Shown here: positions 8,975 to 17,870 of the stretch, in pieces
Layout: each line of letters starts with the position of its first letter
How positions within the stretch are numbered: the first letter of the stretch is position 1
Source: Haematobacter massiliensis
Lineage (GTDB): Bacteria; Pseudomonadota; Alphaproteobacteria; Rhodobacterales; Rhodobacteraceae
Assembly (NCBI RefSeq): GCF_000740795.1
Contig: NZ_JGYG01000007.1
Coordinates: forward strand, 186,001 to 250,000
Reading direction: 5' to 3'
DNA: 64,000 bases
The notes under the pieces: model-generated
The model's input: only the letters and a program-made list of their open reading frames with translations
The model's database searches: none
What the model was told of the DNA's origin: nothing
Position numbers and translations under genes: made by a program

Positions 8975-9931
8975 ATGAAAGCTATAGAACGTTTGTCCAT
9001 GTTCGTGGGCAAGACATTCGCCCTTTGGGTGATCCTGTTTGCGGTGTTGGGCTTCCTGTTTCCCGATGTGTTCCGCCTTGTGACGCCATGGATCGTCACA
9101 TTGCTCGCCATCATCATGTTCGGCATGGGGTTGACGATCTCAGCCGACGATTTCCGGGAAGTCGCCCGCCGCCCTTATGACGTGGGGGTTGGCGTCCTCG
9201 GTCAGTTCCTGATCATGCCGCTTCTTGCGGTGCTGCTTACCAAGATCATTCCGATGCCGCCGGAAGTCGCGGCGGGGGTCATTCTTGTCGGATGCTGCCC
9301 GGGCGGCACGTCCAGCAACGTGATGACCTATCTTGCCAAGGGGGACGTAGCGCTCTCCGTGGCCTGTACAAGCGTGACCACCCTGCTTGCGCCCGTCGTC
9401 ACGCCTTTCCTTGTGTGGATGCTGGCAAGTGAGTTCCTGCCCGTGGACGGCTGGGCGATGTTCCTCTCGATCGTGAAGGTCGTGCTGATACCGCTCGCGC
9501 TCGGCTTCGCGGCCCAGAAGATCATGCCCGGGTTTGTACGCAAAGCCGTACCCGCCCTGCCGCTCGTAAGCGTGATAGGCATCGTGCTCATCGTGGCGGC
9601 GGTTGTGGCGGCCTCCCGCGCCTCCATCCTCCAATCTGGCCTGATGATCTTTGCGGTGGTGGTCCTGCACAACGGCCTCGGCTATCTCATCGGCTACTTT
9701 GCGGCGAAGGCCGCAGGCCTCTCACTGGCCAAGCGGAAGGCGATCGCGATTGAGGTCGGGATGCAGAACTCCGGTCTCGGGGCCGCTCTGGCGACCGCCT
9801 ACTTCTCACCGCTCGCAGCGGTGCCGAGCGCGATCTTCAGCGTCTGGCACAACATTTCGGGCGCGCTGCTGGCTAATTATTTTTCCGGAAAGACGGAAGA
9901 CGAAGCGCCCGCAAAAACCCAAGACGCCTGA
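8975..9931 (+). CDS. Bile acid:sodium symporter (BASS) family transporter
   Basis: A 318-residue integral membrane protein with about 9-10 hydrophobic helices. It shows the BASS-family signatures GMGLTIS near residue 50, CCPGGTSSNVMTYLAKGD around 108-125 and EVGMQNSGLG around 265, the crossover regions that bind sodium. This subgroup resembles PanS/YocS-type carriers rather than true bile-acid carriers. A pantoate-like or other organic anion is a reasonable but unproven substrate. ATG 8975 has GAGGGGGA just upstream. It stands between two hairpin terminators, so it is probably a single-gene unit. Confidence 0.9.
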   Translation: MKAIERLSMFVGKTFALWVILFAVLGFLFPDVFRLVTPWIVTLLAIIMFGMGLTISADDFREVARRPYDVGVGVLGQFLIMPLLAVLLTKIIPMPPEVAAGVILVGCCPGGTSSNVMTYLAKGDVALSVACTSVTTLLAPVVTPFLVWMLASEFLPVDGWAMFLSIVKVVLIPLALGFAAQKIMPGFVRKAVPALPLVSVIGIVLIVAAVVAASRASILQSGLMIFAVVVLHNGLGYLIGYFAAKAAGLSLAKRKAIAIEVGMQNSGLGAALATAYFSPLAAVPSAIFSVWHNISGALLANYFSGKTEDEAPAKTQDA

Positions 9932-9940
9932 TCGGAACGC

Positions 9941-9970
9941 GGCGCCCCTCGCCCGGGGGGCGCCCCTTCT
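9941..9970 (+). terminator. GC-rich hairpin after the BASS transporter
   Basis: GGCGCCCC (9941-9948) and GGGGCGCC (9957-9964) form a perfect 8-bp stem with an 8-nt loop, starting 9 nt after the stop. The following CCTTCT is only partly T-rich, so termination may be weak. Confidence 0.55.
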
Positions 9971-9988
9971 GCTATGGGTGCAGTGCCT

Positions 9989-10615
9989 ATGCCAAACGAT
10001 GACCCCCAACGACCCGCGACGCGCGGCCCGAGCCTTGCGAAGACGCAGCGGACACAGACCGCCATTCTTGACGCGGCCATGGCAGAGTTTCTGGAACATG
10101 GCGTCTCGGGCGCACGCATGGATCGGATCGCGCATCGCGCAGGAATGGCGAAGGGTACGCCCTATCGCTACTACCCCACGAAAGAGGCCCTGTTCGAAGG
10201 CGTGGTCGAGCGGGCGATGGACGAGCGCAATGCGCTTCGCGATACTCCGGTATTTCTGCCTGAAGAGACGCTGGGACAACACTTTCGCCGTGTGATGCTG
10301 CCGGTTGCGGAGCAACTCGAAGCGTCGGGCCGTGCTTCGCTCGCGCGGCTGGTGCTCGCCGAAGGAGGCGCATCACGCTTTCTCGCCGAGACGTACTTTC
10401 GCCGCATCTACGAGCCCACCAACACCTATATTTCCACCGCGATCCGCATGGGCATTGCCCGCGGCGAGGCCTGTGATCCCCGACTCGCAGACAATCCCCA
10501 GCTTCTTGTCGCATCCCTCTGGGTCGCCATGATCGAAGGCGGGGTACTGAACCCGGGCGAAGGCATCTCGGCAGCCCGCCTGCTGGAGTTGCAGATCTCC
10601 TTTTTCTTCCCCTGA
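9989..10615 (+). CDS. TetR-family transcriptional regulator
   Basis: A 208-residue TetR/AcrR regulator. The N-terminal helix-turn-helix is visible as TQTAILDAAMAEFLEHG, then ARMDRIAHRAGMAKGT and YRYYPTKEALF. The C-terminal ligand domain ends in a TetR_C-like helix bundle. ATG 9989 and ATG 9974 are both in frame and neither has a clear Shine-Dalgarno. A TGCTATGGG at 9970-9978 resembles an extended -10 and would place the transcript start near 9985, which would suit a leaderless start at 9989. A near-perfect TetR-type palindrome lies at 10673-10694, between this gene and gcd, so gcd is the likely target. Confidence 0.9.
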   Translation: MPNDDPQRPATRGPSLAKTQRTQTAILDAAMAEFLEHGVSGARMDRIAHRAGMAKGTPYRYYPTKEALFEGVVERAMDERNALRDTPVFLPEETLGQHFRRVMLPVAEQLEASGRASLARLVLAEGGASRFLAETYFRRIYEPTNTYISTAIRMGIARGEACDPRLADNPQLLVASLWVAMIEGGVLNPGEGISAARLLELQISFFFP

Positions 10616-10672
10616 CGCGCCATAGGTAGATCACATCCTGGACGCAGGCTTGTGATCGCCGCGACAACCTCA

Positions 10673-10694
10673 TAAATGACCAGTTAGTCATTTA
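10673..10694. promoter_or_regulatory. TetR-type operator palindrome upstream of gcd
   Basis: TAAATGAC (10673-10680) and GTCATTTA (10687-10694) are perfect 8-bp inverted repeats around CAGTTA. The core TGACCAGTTAGTCA closely resembles known TetR/AcrR operators. TTGACG at 10698-10703 could be a -35 element immediately downstream, and the gcd start is 62 nt away. The TetR gene ends 57 nt upstream. Confidence 0.72.
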
Positions 10695-10755
10695 TATTTG
10701 ACGGAAGTCTCACCGCTCTCTCTCACGCGGTTCGAGCATTCGGAGGGTTGTCCCT

Positions 10756-13185
10756 GTGACACCAACAACAGAACGCCGCCATCGCGGCGCGGCGAGGGTC
10801 TTTGCAACCCTCTTCGTGCTGATCGGGCTAGCCTACGTCTGGGGGGGCGCGCAGCTCGCCCTTCTGGGCGGATCACTCTACTTCCTTATCACCGGCCTTG
10901 CCGTGATCGTGTCCGGTATCCTTGTCTGGCGCGGCAACGCCTGGGCCGGGTGGCTCTACGCCGCCATGCTCGCCTAGACCTATATCTGGGCTATTGGCGA
11001 GGTAGGGGTCGATTTCTGGACATTGCTCCCCCGCTTGTCAGGGCCTTTCCTGTTCGGGCTGTTTTTCCTGACCCCGTGGTATCGCCGGAGCCTGATCTCG
11101 GGGCCGCGACCCGCGTTCCTGGGCCGCGCCGTCGTGGGTGGCCTTGCCGTCGCCCTGCTGGGGCTTTTCGGCTGGGGATTCGCACAGGGCGATATCCATG
11201 AGATCGCGGCGACCCGGCCTTTGCCGGAGGTAAAGGCCAGCTATGTCTCGGGCACCCCCGAGGGCGATTGGCACCATTATGGCAATGACCAATACGGCAC
11301 ACGTTTCTCCCCGTTGGAGCAGATCACCCCTGAAAACGTTCAGGATCTGCAAGTCGCCTGGACCTACCGCACCGGCGATTACCCGCCTCCAGAGGGGCCG
11401 GTGCGGCGTCTGCAGGCCACCCCTCTGAAGATCGGGCGCTCGCTCTATCTCTGCACCGCGCGGAACGACATCGTATCGTTGGATGTGGAAACGGGGCAGG
11501 AAAACTGGCGCTTCAACAGCCACACCGATCTCAAAGGCGTGACGGGTTCGGCTGCCTGTCGGGGTGTTGCCTATTATGAGGCCCCCGAAAGCGAGGTTCC
11601 AGCCGGGGCCGCCTGCTCTGCGCGGATCATTGGCGGAACGGTGGACGCGCGGCTTCTGGCCATCGACGCGGCGACCGGCGAGCCTTGCGCGGACTTCGGC
11701 GAGAACGGCCAGGTCGACCTCAAGCAGGGTCTTGGCCAAGTCATTCCCGGCTATTCCTATGTCTCATCGGCACCCCAGATCGTGCGCGGGCGGGTGGTGA
11801 TCGGCGGCTGGATCTCTGACGGCCAGATGACGGGCGAACCTTCGGGCGTGATCCGCGCGTTTGATGCGGTCAGCGGGGCGTTCGACTGGGCATTCGACAT
11901 GGGTCGCCCGGAAGACCACTCCATGCCTGCGGAAGGCGAAGAGTTCACGCGCGGCACGCCGAACTCGTGGGCGCCGATCTCCGCCGATGATGAACTGGGG
12001 CTTGTCTATATGCCGACCGGCAATGCGACGCCGGACTACTGGGGTGGTCACCGCCGCGATTTTGACAACCGTTACTCCGGCTCGATCCTCGCTCTCGATG
12101 CGGAAACCGGTGCGCTGCGCTGGCGTTTCCAGACCATCCATTACGATGTCTGGGACATGGATGTCGGCTCTCAGCCCAGCCTTGTTGATCTCCAGATCGA
12201 TGGGGAAACCGTTCCCGCGCTCGTGCAGCTCACCAAGCGAGGGCAGAATTTCGTTCTTGACCGCAGAACTGGAGAGCCGATCTACGAAGTCCAGGAACGC
12301 CCTGTTCCGCAAGGCGGCGCAGAGGCCGAGCGGATTTCTCCGACGCAGCCTTTCTCGGTCGAGATGCCGGAGTTTTCGGGCGTCGATCCCACGAAGCCCC
12401 TCGGTGTTGACGAAACGGACATGTGGGGGGCGACGCCATTCGATCTGATGTGGTGCCGTATCCGCTTCCGCGAGGCACGCTGGGACGGGCCGCTCACGCC
12501 TCCGGGCGAAGATACGGTGTTCTTCTTCCCCGGCTCTCTGGGCGGCAATAACTGGGGCTCGGGCTCCTTTGATCCTGAGCGCAAGATCCTTGTCGCAAAC
12601 TGGAATCGCGTGCCGATGTCCCTCCGGCTGATGCCGCGGCCTGAAGCGGATGCAGCGGGTCTCAGGGCGGCTGACGGTCGTCCCGGGGTGAGCGTGGGCG
12701 GAGCAGTCCCTCAGGAGGGCACGCCCTATGCCGCGGATCTGAAGCCCTTCATGTCGCCATTGGGCGCCCCCTGCCTCGCACCGCCCTACGGCCTTGTGAC
12801 GGCGGTCGATCTTACGACGAAGGAGGTGCTCTGGCAGCGCCGGTCGGGCACGGCGGAAGACAGCGGCGTGACCATCGCAGGCAGCATCATCCGCTCGCGA
12901 CTGCCGATCAGCCTCGGCGTTCCCGGATTGGGCGGGTCCATCACGACCAAATCTGGGCTCGTGTTCATCGCGGCATCTGGGGAGCAGTCGCTTCGCGCGA
13001 TGGACCTCGAGACGGGCGATATCCTGTGGAAAGGACGCCTGCCGGCGGGAGGCAACGCAACGCCGATGACCTATCTCTCCGAGGAGAGCGGGCGGCAGTT
13101 CGTGGTGATCGCCGCAGGGGGCCACAATCTGATGCAGACACAACCGGGCGACTACCTCGTCGCCTATGCCCTGCCCAGACAGTAA
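10756..13185 (+). pseudogene. gcd: Membrane-bound PQQ-dependent glucose-type dehydrogenase interrupted by an in-frame TAG
   Basis: The frame from GTG 10756 (GGAGGG at 10742-10747) to TAA 13183-13185 would encode 809 residues, close to the 796 of E. coli Gcd. The N-terminal part holds membrane helices at about 14-30, 33-56 and 62-80. TAG 10975-10977 (codon 74) falls inside the third helix. The text before it (WLYAAMLA) and after it (TYIWAIGEVGVDFW) aligns without a gap to the family. Two more helices and a complete beta-propeller follow, with GDWHHYGNDQYGTRFS, a tryptophan-docking pattern and WDMDVGSQPSL. Intact homologues oxidise glucose or related sugars and polyols in the periplasm and feed ubiquinone. 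Reinitiation near TTG 11023 would give a protein with only the last two helices. No PQQ synthesis genes are in the window. Confidence 0.82.
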
Positions 13186-13194
13186 AGACGAGGG

Positions 13195-13220
13195 GCCGGC
13201 CCGGAGCAATCCGGGCCGGC
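13195..13220. terminator. Bidirectional hairpin between gcd and cydX
   Basis: GCCGGCCCGGA (13195-13205) and TCCGGGCCGGC (13210-13220) form a perfect 11-bp stem with loop GCAA. It lies between the converging ends of gcd and cydX and can serve both strands, though T runs are short. Confidence 0.7.
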
Positions 13221-13233
13221 TTACCTATGAGCG

Positions 13234-13359
13234 TCAGCGCAGTTTATTGCTTTCGTCAAGCTTCTCGCGGCCGTCTTCCAGTATCTCGAACCACATTGCG
13301 TTCAGCACCGCGAAAGTGACGGCCAGCGGCAGGCCGAGTAGCCAAGCGAAGTACCACAT
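13234..13359 (-). CDS. cydX: Cytochrome bd oxidase small subunit CydX/YbgT
   Basis: A 41-residue single-helix protein beginning MWYFAWLLGLPLA and containing LNAMWFE, the CydX signature, with a charged C-terminal tail. It starts at ATG 13359, 14 nt after the cydB stop, so it is the last gene of the cydDCABX operon. CydX binds CydAB and is needed for stable haem insertion and activity. Confidence 0.93.
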   Translation of the reverse strand: MWYFAWLLGLPLAVTFAVLNAMWFEILEDGREKLDESNKLR

Positions 13360-13373
13360 ATTTTCCGGTCCTT

Positions 13374-14525
13374 TCAGTAAGCGTGGCTGTCGCCGGTCAC
13401 ATCCTCTTTCTCCACCTTGCCCCAAAGGAGCTTGTAAACCCAGGCGGTGTAGAGGGCGATGACCGGCAGGAAGATGACCGTGACCACCAGCATGATGAAC
13501 AGTGTCAGGTGACTGGAGGATGAATCCCATACGGTTATGCTCGCCCCCGGCATTTCGGACGAAGGCAGGATGAACGGAAACATGGAAAGCCCGACGGACG
13601 AGATCACTCCGAAGATTGACAGCTTGCTCAGCACGAGCACGCCGACCTCCCGCTTCGCCGCGATCATGGCCAGAACGCCGAGCGCACCCACGAAGCCCGC
13701 TGCCGGAGCGATCAGCATCCATGGATGGGCTGTATAGTTGGTGAACCATGCGCCTGCATAGACCTCAACCGTCTTGGCCAACGGGTTGGAAGGTCCGTTA
13801 TCGGGAAATGTGCTCGTGACCACATACCCATCAATGAAGGCCCAGAGCAGCAGTCCGCCAAGGGCATAGAGCACAAGTGTGGCGATCGCCGCCCATGTGC
13901 CGAACCGCCGCGCCCGCGCCTGCACCTGCCCGGTGGTCTTCACGATCAGCCATCCCGCGCCATGCATGGCCAGCATCGCGACCGACAGAAGCCCGCAGAG
14001 CAGGGCGTAGGGGTTCAGCAGGCCGATGAACCAACCGTCATAGTAGATGCGCATGTCCGGGCCGAAGCGGAATGGCACGCCCTGGAGCACGTTGCCCACC
14101 GCCACACCAAAGATGAGCGCTGGCACAAATCCCCCGATGAACAACGCCCAGTCCCAGTTGTACCGCCAGGCCAAGCTCTCCCGCTTCGAGCGGTATTTGA
14201 AGCCGACCGGACGCAGGATCAGCGCGAACAGGATCGCAAACATCGCGAGGTAAAAGCCCGAGAACGACACCGCATAAAGCGGCGGCCATGCGGCAAAGAT
14301 CGCGCCGCCGCCCAGGATCAACCACACCTGATTGCCCTCCCAGACCGGACCCACCGTGTTGATGACGATGCGTCGCTCGACATCGTTCTGCCCAGCGAAG
14401 GGCAGAAGCATTCCCACGCCGAGGTCGAACCCGTCCGACAGCGCAAATCCGATCAGAAGGACGCCCAGAAGAACCCACCATATCAGGCGGAGCGCGTCGT
14501 AGCTCAAGAAATCATGCAGGATCAT
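13374..14525 (-). CDS. cydB: Cytochrome bd ubiquinol oxidase subunit II
   Basis: A 383-residue integral membrane protein with about nine helices. Characteristic CydB segments include GFALSDGFDLGVGMLLPF, GPVWEGNQVWLILGGGA and FPFILPSS near the C terminus. With CydA it forms the high-affinity bd-type oxidase that takes electrons from ubiquinol and reduces oxygen to water without proton pumping. It starts 4 nt after the cydA stop, indicating tight coupling. Confidence 0.97.
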   Translation of the reverse strand: MILHDFLSYDALRLIWWVLLGVLLIGFALSDGFDLGVGMLLPFAGQNDVERRIVINTVGPVWEGNQVWLILGGGAIFAAWPPLYAVSFSGFYLAMFAILFALILRPVGFKYRSKRESLAWRYNWDWALFIGGFVPALIFGVAVGNVLQGVPFRFGPDMRIYYDGWFIGLLNPYALLCGLLSVAMLAMHGAGWLIVKTTGQVQARARRFGTWAAIATLVLYALGGLLLWAFIDGYVVTSTFPDNGPSNPLAKTVEVYAGAWFTNYTAHPWMLIAPAAGFVGALGVLAMIAAKREVGVLVLSKLSIFGVISSVGLSMFPFILPSSEMPGASITVWDSSSSHLTLFIMLVVTVIFLPVIALYTAWVYKLLWGKVEKEDVTGDSHAY

Positions 14526-14529
14526 GGCA

Positions 14530-16110
14530 TCACTCCGCCGGCGTCACGATGGGTTTCGGGATAAGCGGCGCCTCCGCATCATAGTCCGGCGCCGGGCCCT
14601 TGCGGATCGCGGCCAGCATGAGCTTGACCTCGATCACGATCAACACGGCATAGATCAGCGTGAAACCGATGACCGTCATCAGCACCGTCCCCGCCGACAG
14701 GTCGGAGACGCTGAGAAACACCGGCAATACGCCTTCGACAGCCCAGGGCTGCCGGCCGTACTCCGCCAGGATCCAACCGCATTCGGCTGCAATCCAGGGC
14801 AGCGCCATCGCCCATACGGCCACCTTCAACAGCCATGGATGCCTGTCGATCGACCTCCTCGTACTCATCACGAAGAAGGTGCCCATCAGCAGGATGTTGA
14901 AAAGCCCGACTGCGACCATGATCCTGAAGACCCAGAACAGCACCGGGACATTGGGGACCGTGCTCCAGGCCGCGCGGTCGATCTGCTCCTCCGTCGCCTG
15001 CCGCGGATCGTCGATATACTGCTTGAGGAGCAGCGCATATCCGAGATCGTCCTCCCGCTCGCTGAACGAAACCCGCGCGGCTCCGGAGGCCGTCGCGTCA
15101 GGCTCCGCCCGTATCGTCTGGAGCGCGTCATAAGCGATCATGCCCGACCGGATGCGTTCCTTTGCATGTTCGACGAGATCGAGGATGCCTGGAATTTCCG
15201 TGGTGAGCGAACGCGTCCCGATCAGCCCCATGACCCAGGGAATATGGATGGCGTAGCGGTTCTCCCGCGCCTCCATGTCGGGGATGGCGAAAAGGGTGAA
15301 GCGGGCAGGGGCAGGCTCCGTTTCCCACATTCCTTCCAGTGCCGCCATCTTCATCTTCTGATGTTCAGAGGTGAGATAGCCCGACTCGTCACCCAGCACG
15401 ACGACAGACAGCGCCGCAGCAAGCCCGAAGGAGGCGGCGATGGTGATCGACCGCTTGGCGATGGCAATGTGCCAGCCACGCAGCAAATACCACGCCGATA
15501 CCCCCAGCACGAAGACCGACGCCACGACATAGCCTGCAGAGACGGTGTGCACGAACCGCGCCTGCGCGACGGGGTTCATCAGCACCTCGTAGAAGCTGGC
15601 GACCTCCATCCGCATCGTGTCGGGGTTGAAATGCGCGCCCACCGGGTTCTGCATCCAGCCGTTGGCGATGAGGATCCACAGGGCCGAGAAGTTGGAGCCG
15701 ATCGCGACGCAATAGGTTGCGATGAGATGGCCCACCTTCGACATCTTGTCCCAGCCGAAGAAGAACAGCCCGACAAAGGTTGCCTCGAGAAAGAAGGCCA
15801 TCAGCCCTTCTATGGCCAGCGGTGCGCCGAAGATATCGCCGACATAGTGGCTGTAATAGCTCCAGTTCATGCCGAACTGGAATTCCATCACGATGCCGGT
15901 CGCCACGCCGAGCGCGAAGTTGATCCCGAAGAGCGTGCCCCAGAACTTGGTCATCTGGCGCCAGATGACCCGGCCCGTCATCACATAGACGGTTTCCATC
16001 GCGGCGAGCATGATAGACAGGCCGAGGGTGAGCGGCACGAACAGGAAGTGGTAGAGCGCCGTCAGGGCAAATTGCAGGCGCGAGAGTGTAACGACGTCAA
16101 AAAAATCCAT
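14530..16110 (-). CDS. cydA: Cytochrome bd ubiquinol oxidase subunit I
   Basis: A 526-residue membrane subunit carrying haems b558, b595 and d. His21 in LYHFLFVPLT corresponds to E. coli His19, and the His in RFVHTVSAGY corresponds to His186. The Q-loop segment GDESGY...QKMKMAALEG is present, followed by an extended loop of the long-Q-loop type found in bd-I oxidases. It lies downstream of cydC with an 83-nt gap, so a secondary promoter there is possible. Length and motifs are complete. Confidence 0.97.
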   Translation of the reverse strand: MDFFDVVTLSRLQFALTALYHFLFVPLTLGLSIMLAAMETVYVMTGRVIWRQMTKFWGTLFGINFALGVATGIVMEFQFGMNWSYYSHYVGDIFGAPLAIEGLMAFFLEATFVGLFFFGWDKMSKVGHLIATYCVAIGSNFSALWILIANGWMQNPVGAHFNPDTMRMEVASFYEVLMNPVAQARFVHTVSAGYVVASVFVLGVSAWYLLRGWHIAIAKRSITIAASFGLAAALSVVVLGDESGYLTSEHQKMKMAALEGMWETEPAPARFTLFAIPDMEARENRYAIHIPWVMGLIGTRSLTTEIPGILDLVEHAKERIRSGMIAYDALQTIRAEPDATASGAARVSFSEREDDLGYALLLKQYIDDPRQATEEQIDRAAWSTVPNVPVLFWVFRIMVAVGLFNILLMGTFFVMSTRRSIDRHPWLLKVAVWAMALPWIAAECGWILAEYGRQPWAVEGVLPVFLSVSDLSAGTVLMTVIGFTLIYAVLIVIEVKLMLAAIRKGPAPDYDAEAPLIPKPIVTPAE

Positions 16111-16193
16111 GGCTGGCCTTTCCGGGCGAGCTCTTGCTCCGTTCCAAGGCGTCCGCGGCGCGCGGGCGTCGGTCTGGTAAAGGCGCTGTTGTC

Positions 16194-17870
16194 CTAATCG
16201 GGACGCAGCGCCGAAAGGGCGGCGGCGTAGCCCGCCTCCCCTCGCCGATGGATACGGGCGATCCGCCCCCCCTCCATCGCGATCAGCAGGTCGGCACCTT
16301 CCGCCTCCCGCCGCATATGGGTCACGATCACCATTGTGTGAGCGGACCGATACAAATCAAGCCGCCGGGCAATATCCCGCGCCGTTGTTGCATCTGTGCC
16401 CTCAGTGGGCTCATCGAGCAGCCAGAGCGGGGCGGGGCGAAGAAGCAGTCTGGCGAGTGCCACTCGGCGGGCCTCTCCGCCCGACAGGCCGATACCCCCC
16501 TCGCCTAGCGGAGCAGCGAGGCGAGCGGCGAAACCACGGAGTCCCGCATCCTCGAGCGCACGGATCAGCGCGGCGTCACCGGCATCCGGGGCCGCAAGCC
16601 GAAGGTTGTCGGCCAGGCTGTCCCGGAAAAGCTCACTCCGCTGCGTCATCAAGGTAGAGGGCAGAACGGCCACTTTGCCGCGCCGCGCCCGGATCTCCCC
16701 GGCGAGCAACAGAAGGAGCGTCGATTTACCCGCGCCCGACGGTCCGATAACGGCAACCTTCTCTCCCTTGCCGATGGCCAGCGAGATGTCATGCAGTGTT
16801 TCTCCCTGCGTGACAGGACCAGCGGCGACGTTCTGCAGCACCACTGCCTGACCCTCCGGTGGAGCGGCAAGCGGCGCAGGCGGAGGCAACACCCCCAACC
16901 GGGGTCCAAGCCGCCGTGCCGCTACCCGGGCGCGCGCAGCTTCCACCCCCACCCGTCGCAACGCTGCCAACGGATCTCCCGCCGCCACGGCCAGAAGGAT
17001 GCAGAACGCTGCCACGGGGACATCGACCCGGTTTTCTGCGACCAATCCTGCAACGGCCAGCGTCACTGCCGCGATCATCACGGCGCCCACGGCGGTCGCG
17101 CCGACGCCTGCAGCAATTTCCACCCTGTTGGCACGATCATCCGCGCCGCCCAAAGCGCTGTCCAGATCGGCAATGCGCTCCAGTTCCGCCGGAAGCCGGC
17201 CGGTCATCGCGTAATCCGCCTGATTGCGTACAAGCGTGATCACATGGCTCCGTAATCCCTCAAGCCACCGGCTGCGCGCATATATCGTGGAGGCACCCGC
17301 CCGCAAGGAAAGCAGGGGAATGATCCCCGCCGCTGCCAGCAACACTAAGACGACACAAAGACCCAGCATGGGCGAGACAAGTGACAGCGCCAGTCCGACC
17401 GCCAGCGCCCCCAGCCCCGCCGCCACAAGCGGGACGGCAACTCGCAGATAGAGGGAATCCAGCGCCTCGCTGTCGGCGCTGATACGGAACAGCAGGCGCG
17501 AGGGGCGGGTCGCAAGCGCGCCGGCCGCCTCTGCCGGGCTCCATCCCCGGAAAAGGCGCACCCTCAACTCCGCCAATGCGTCCAGAGTCGCGCCGTGGGT
17601 AACCAGCCGCTCGACATACCTGGACACGGTCCGAAGAACCGCGAGCAGGCGAATCCCGGCCGCGGGCATCAGGACACCGAAGGTCAGCGCCGTGGCCGCC
17701 GAAAGTCCCGCAATCGCCGTGGCCGTGATGAACCAACCCGAAAGACCGAGCAGCGCTATCCCCGCCAGAGCCGTGAGCGCGGCGAACCCGGCGCCGAGCA
17801 GAAACCGCCTCTCTCGCCCTGCCGCAAGCGCGCGGATCACAGGGCTGAAATCATGGCCTAGCCGGGTCAT
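16194..17870 (-). CDS. cydC: Thiol reductant ABC exporter subunit CydC
   Basis: A 558-residue half-transporter: six hydrophobic helices in the first 310 residues, then an ATPase domain with Walker A GPSGAGKST, signature LSGGEARRVALARLLL and Walker B LWLLDEPTEG. CydDC exports glutathione and cysteine to the periplasm and is required to assemble cytochrome bd. Its ATG overlaps the cydD stop by 4 nt (ATGA, 17867-17870), consistent with translational coupling of the heterodimer. Confidence 0.94.
   Translation of the reverse strand: MTRLGHDFSPVIRALAAGRERRFLLGAGFAALTALAGIALLGLSGWFITATAIAGLSAATALTFGVLMPAAGIRLLAVLRTVSRYVERLVTHGATLDALAELRVRLFRGWSPAEAAGALATRPSRLLFRISADSEALDSLYLRVAVPLVAAGLGALAVGLALSLVSPMLGLCVVLVLLAAAGIIPLLSLRAGASTIYARSRWLEGLRSHVITLVRNQADYAMTGRLPAELERIADLDSALGGADDRANRVEIAAGVGATAVGAVMIAAVTLAVAGLVAENRVDVPVAAFCILLAVAAGDPLAALRRVGVEAARARVAARRLGPRLGVLPPPAPLAAPPEGQAVVLQNVAAGPVTQGETLHDISLAIGKGEKVAVIGPSGAGKSTLLLLLAGEIRARRGKVAVLPSTLMTQRSELFRDSLADNLRLAAPDAGDAALIRALEDAGLRGFAARLAAPLGEGGIGLSGGEARRVALARLLLRPAPLWLLDEPTEGTDATTARDIARRLDLYRSAHTMVIVTHMRREAEGADLLIAMEGGRIARIHRRGEAGYAAALSALRPD

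Noticed and set aside
14524-16197. 557-residue plus-strand frame opposite cydA
   Set aside because: It is antisense to the conserved cytochrome bd subunit and has no recognisable protein features.
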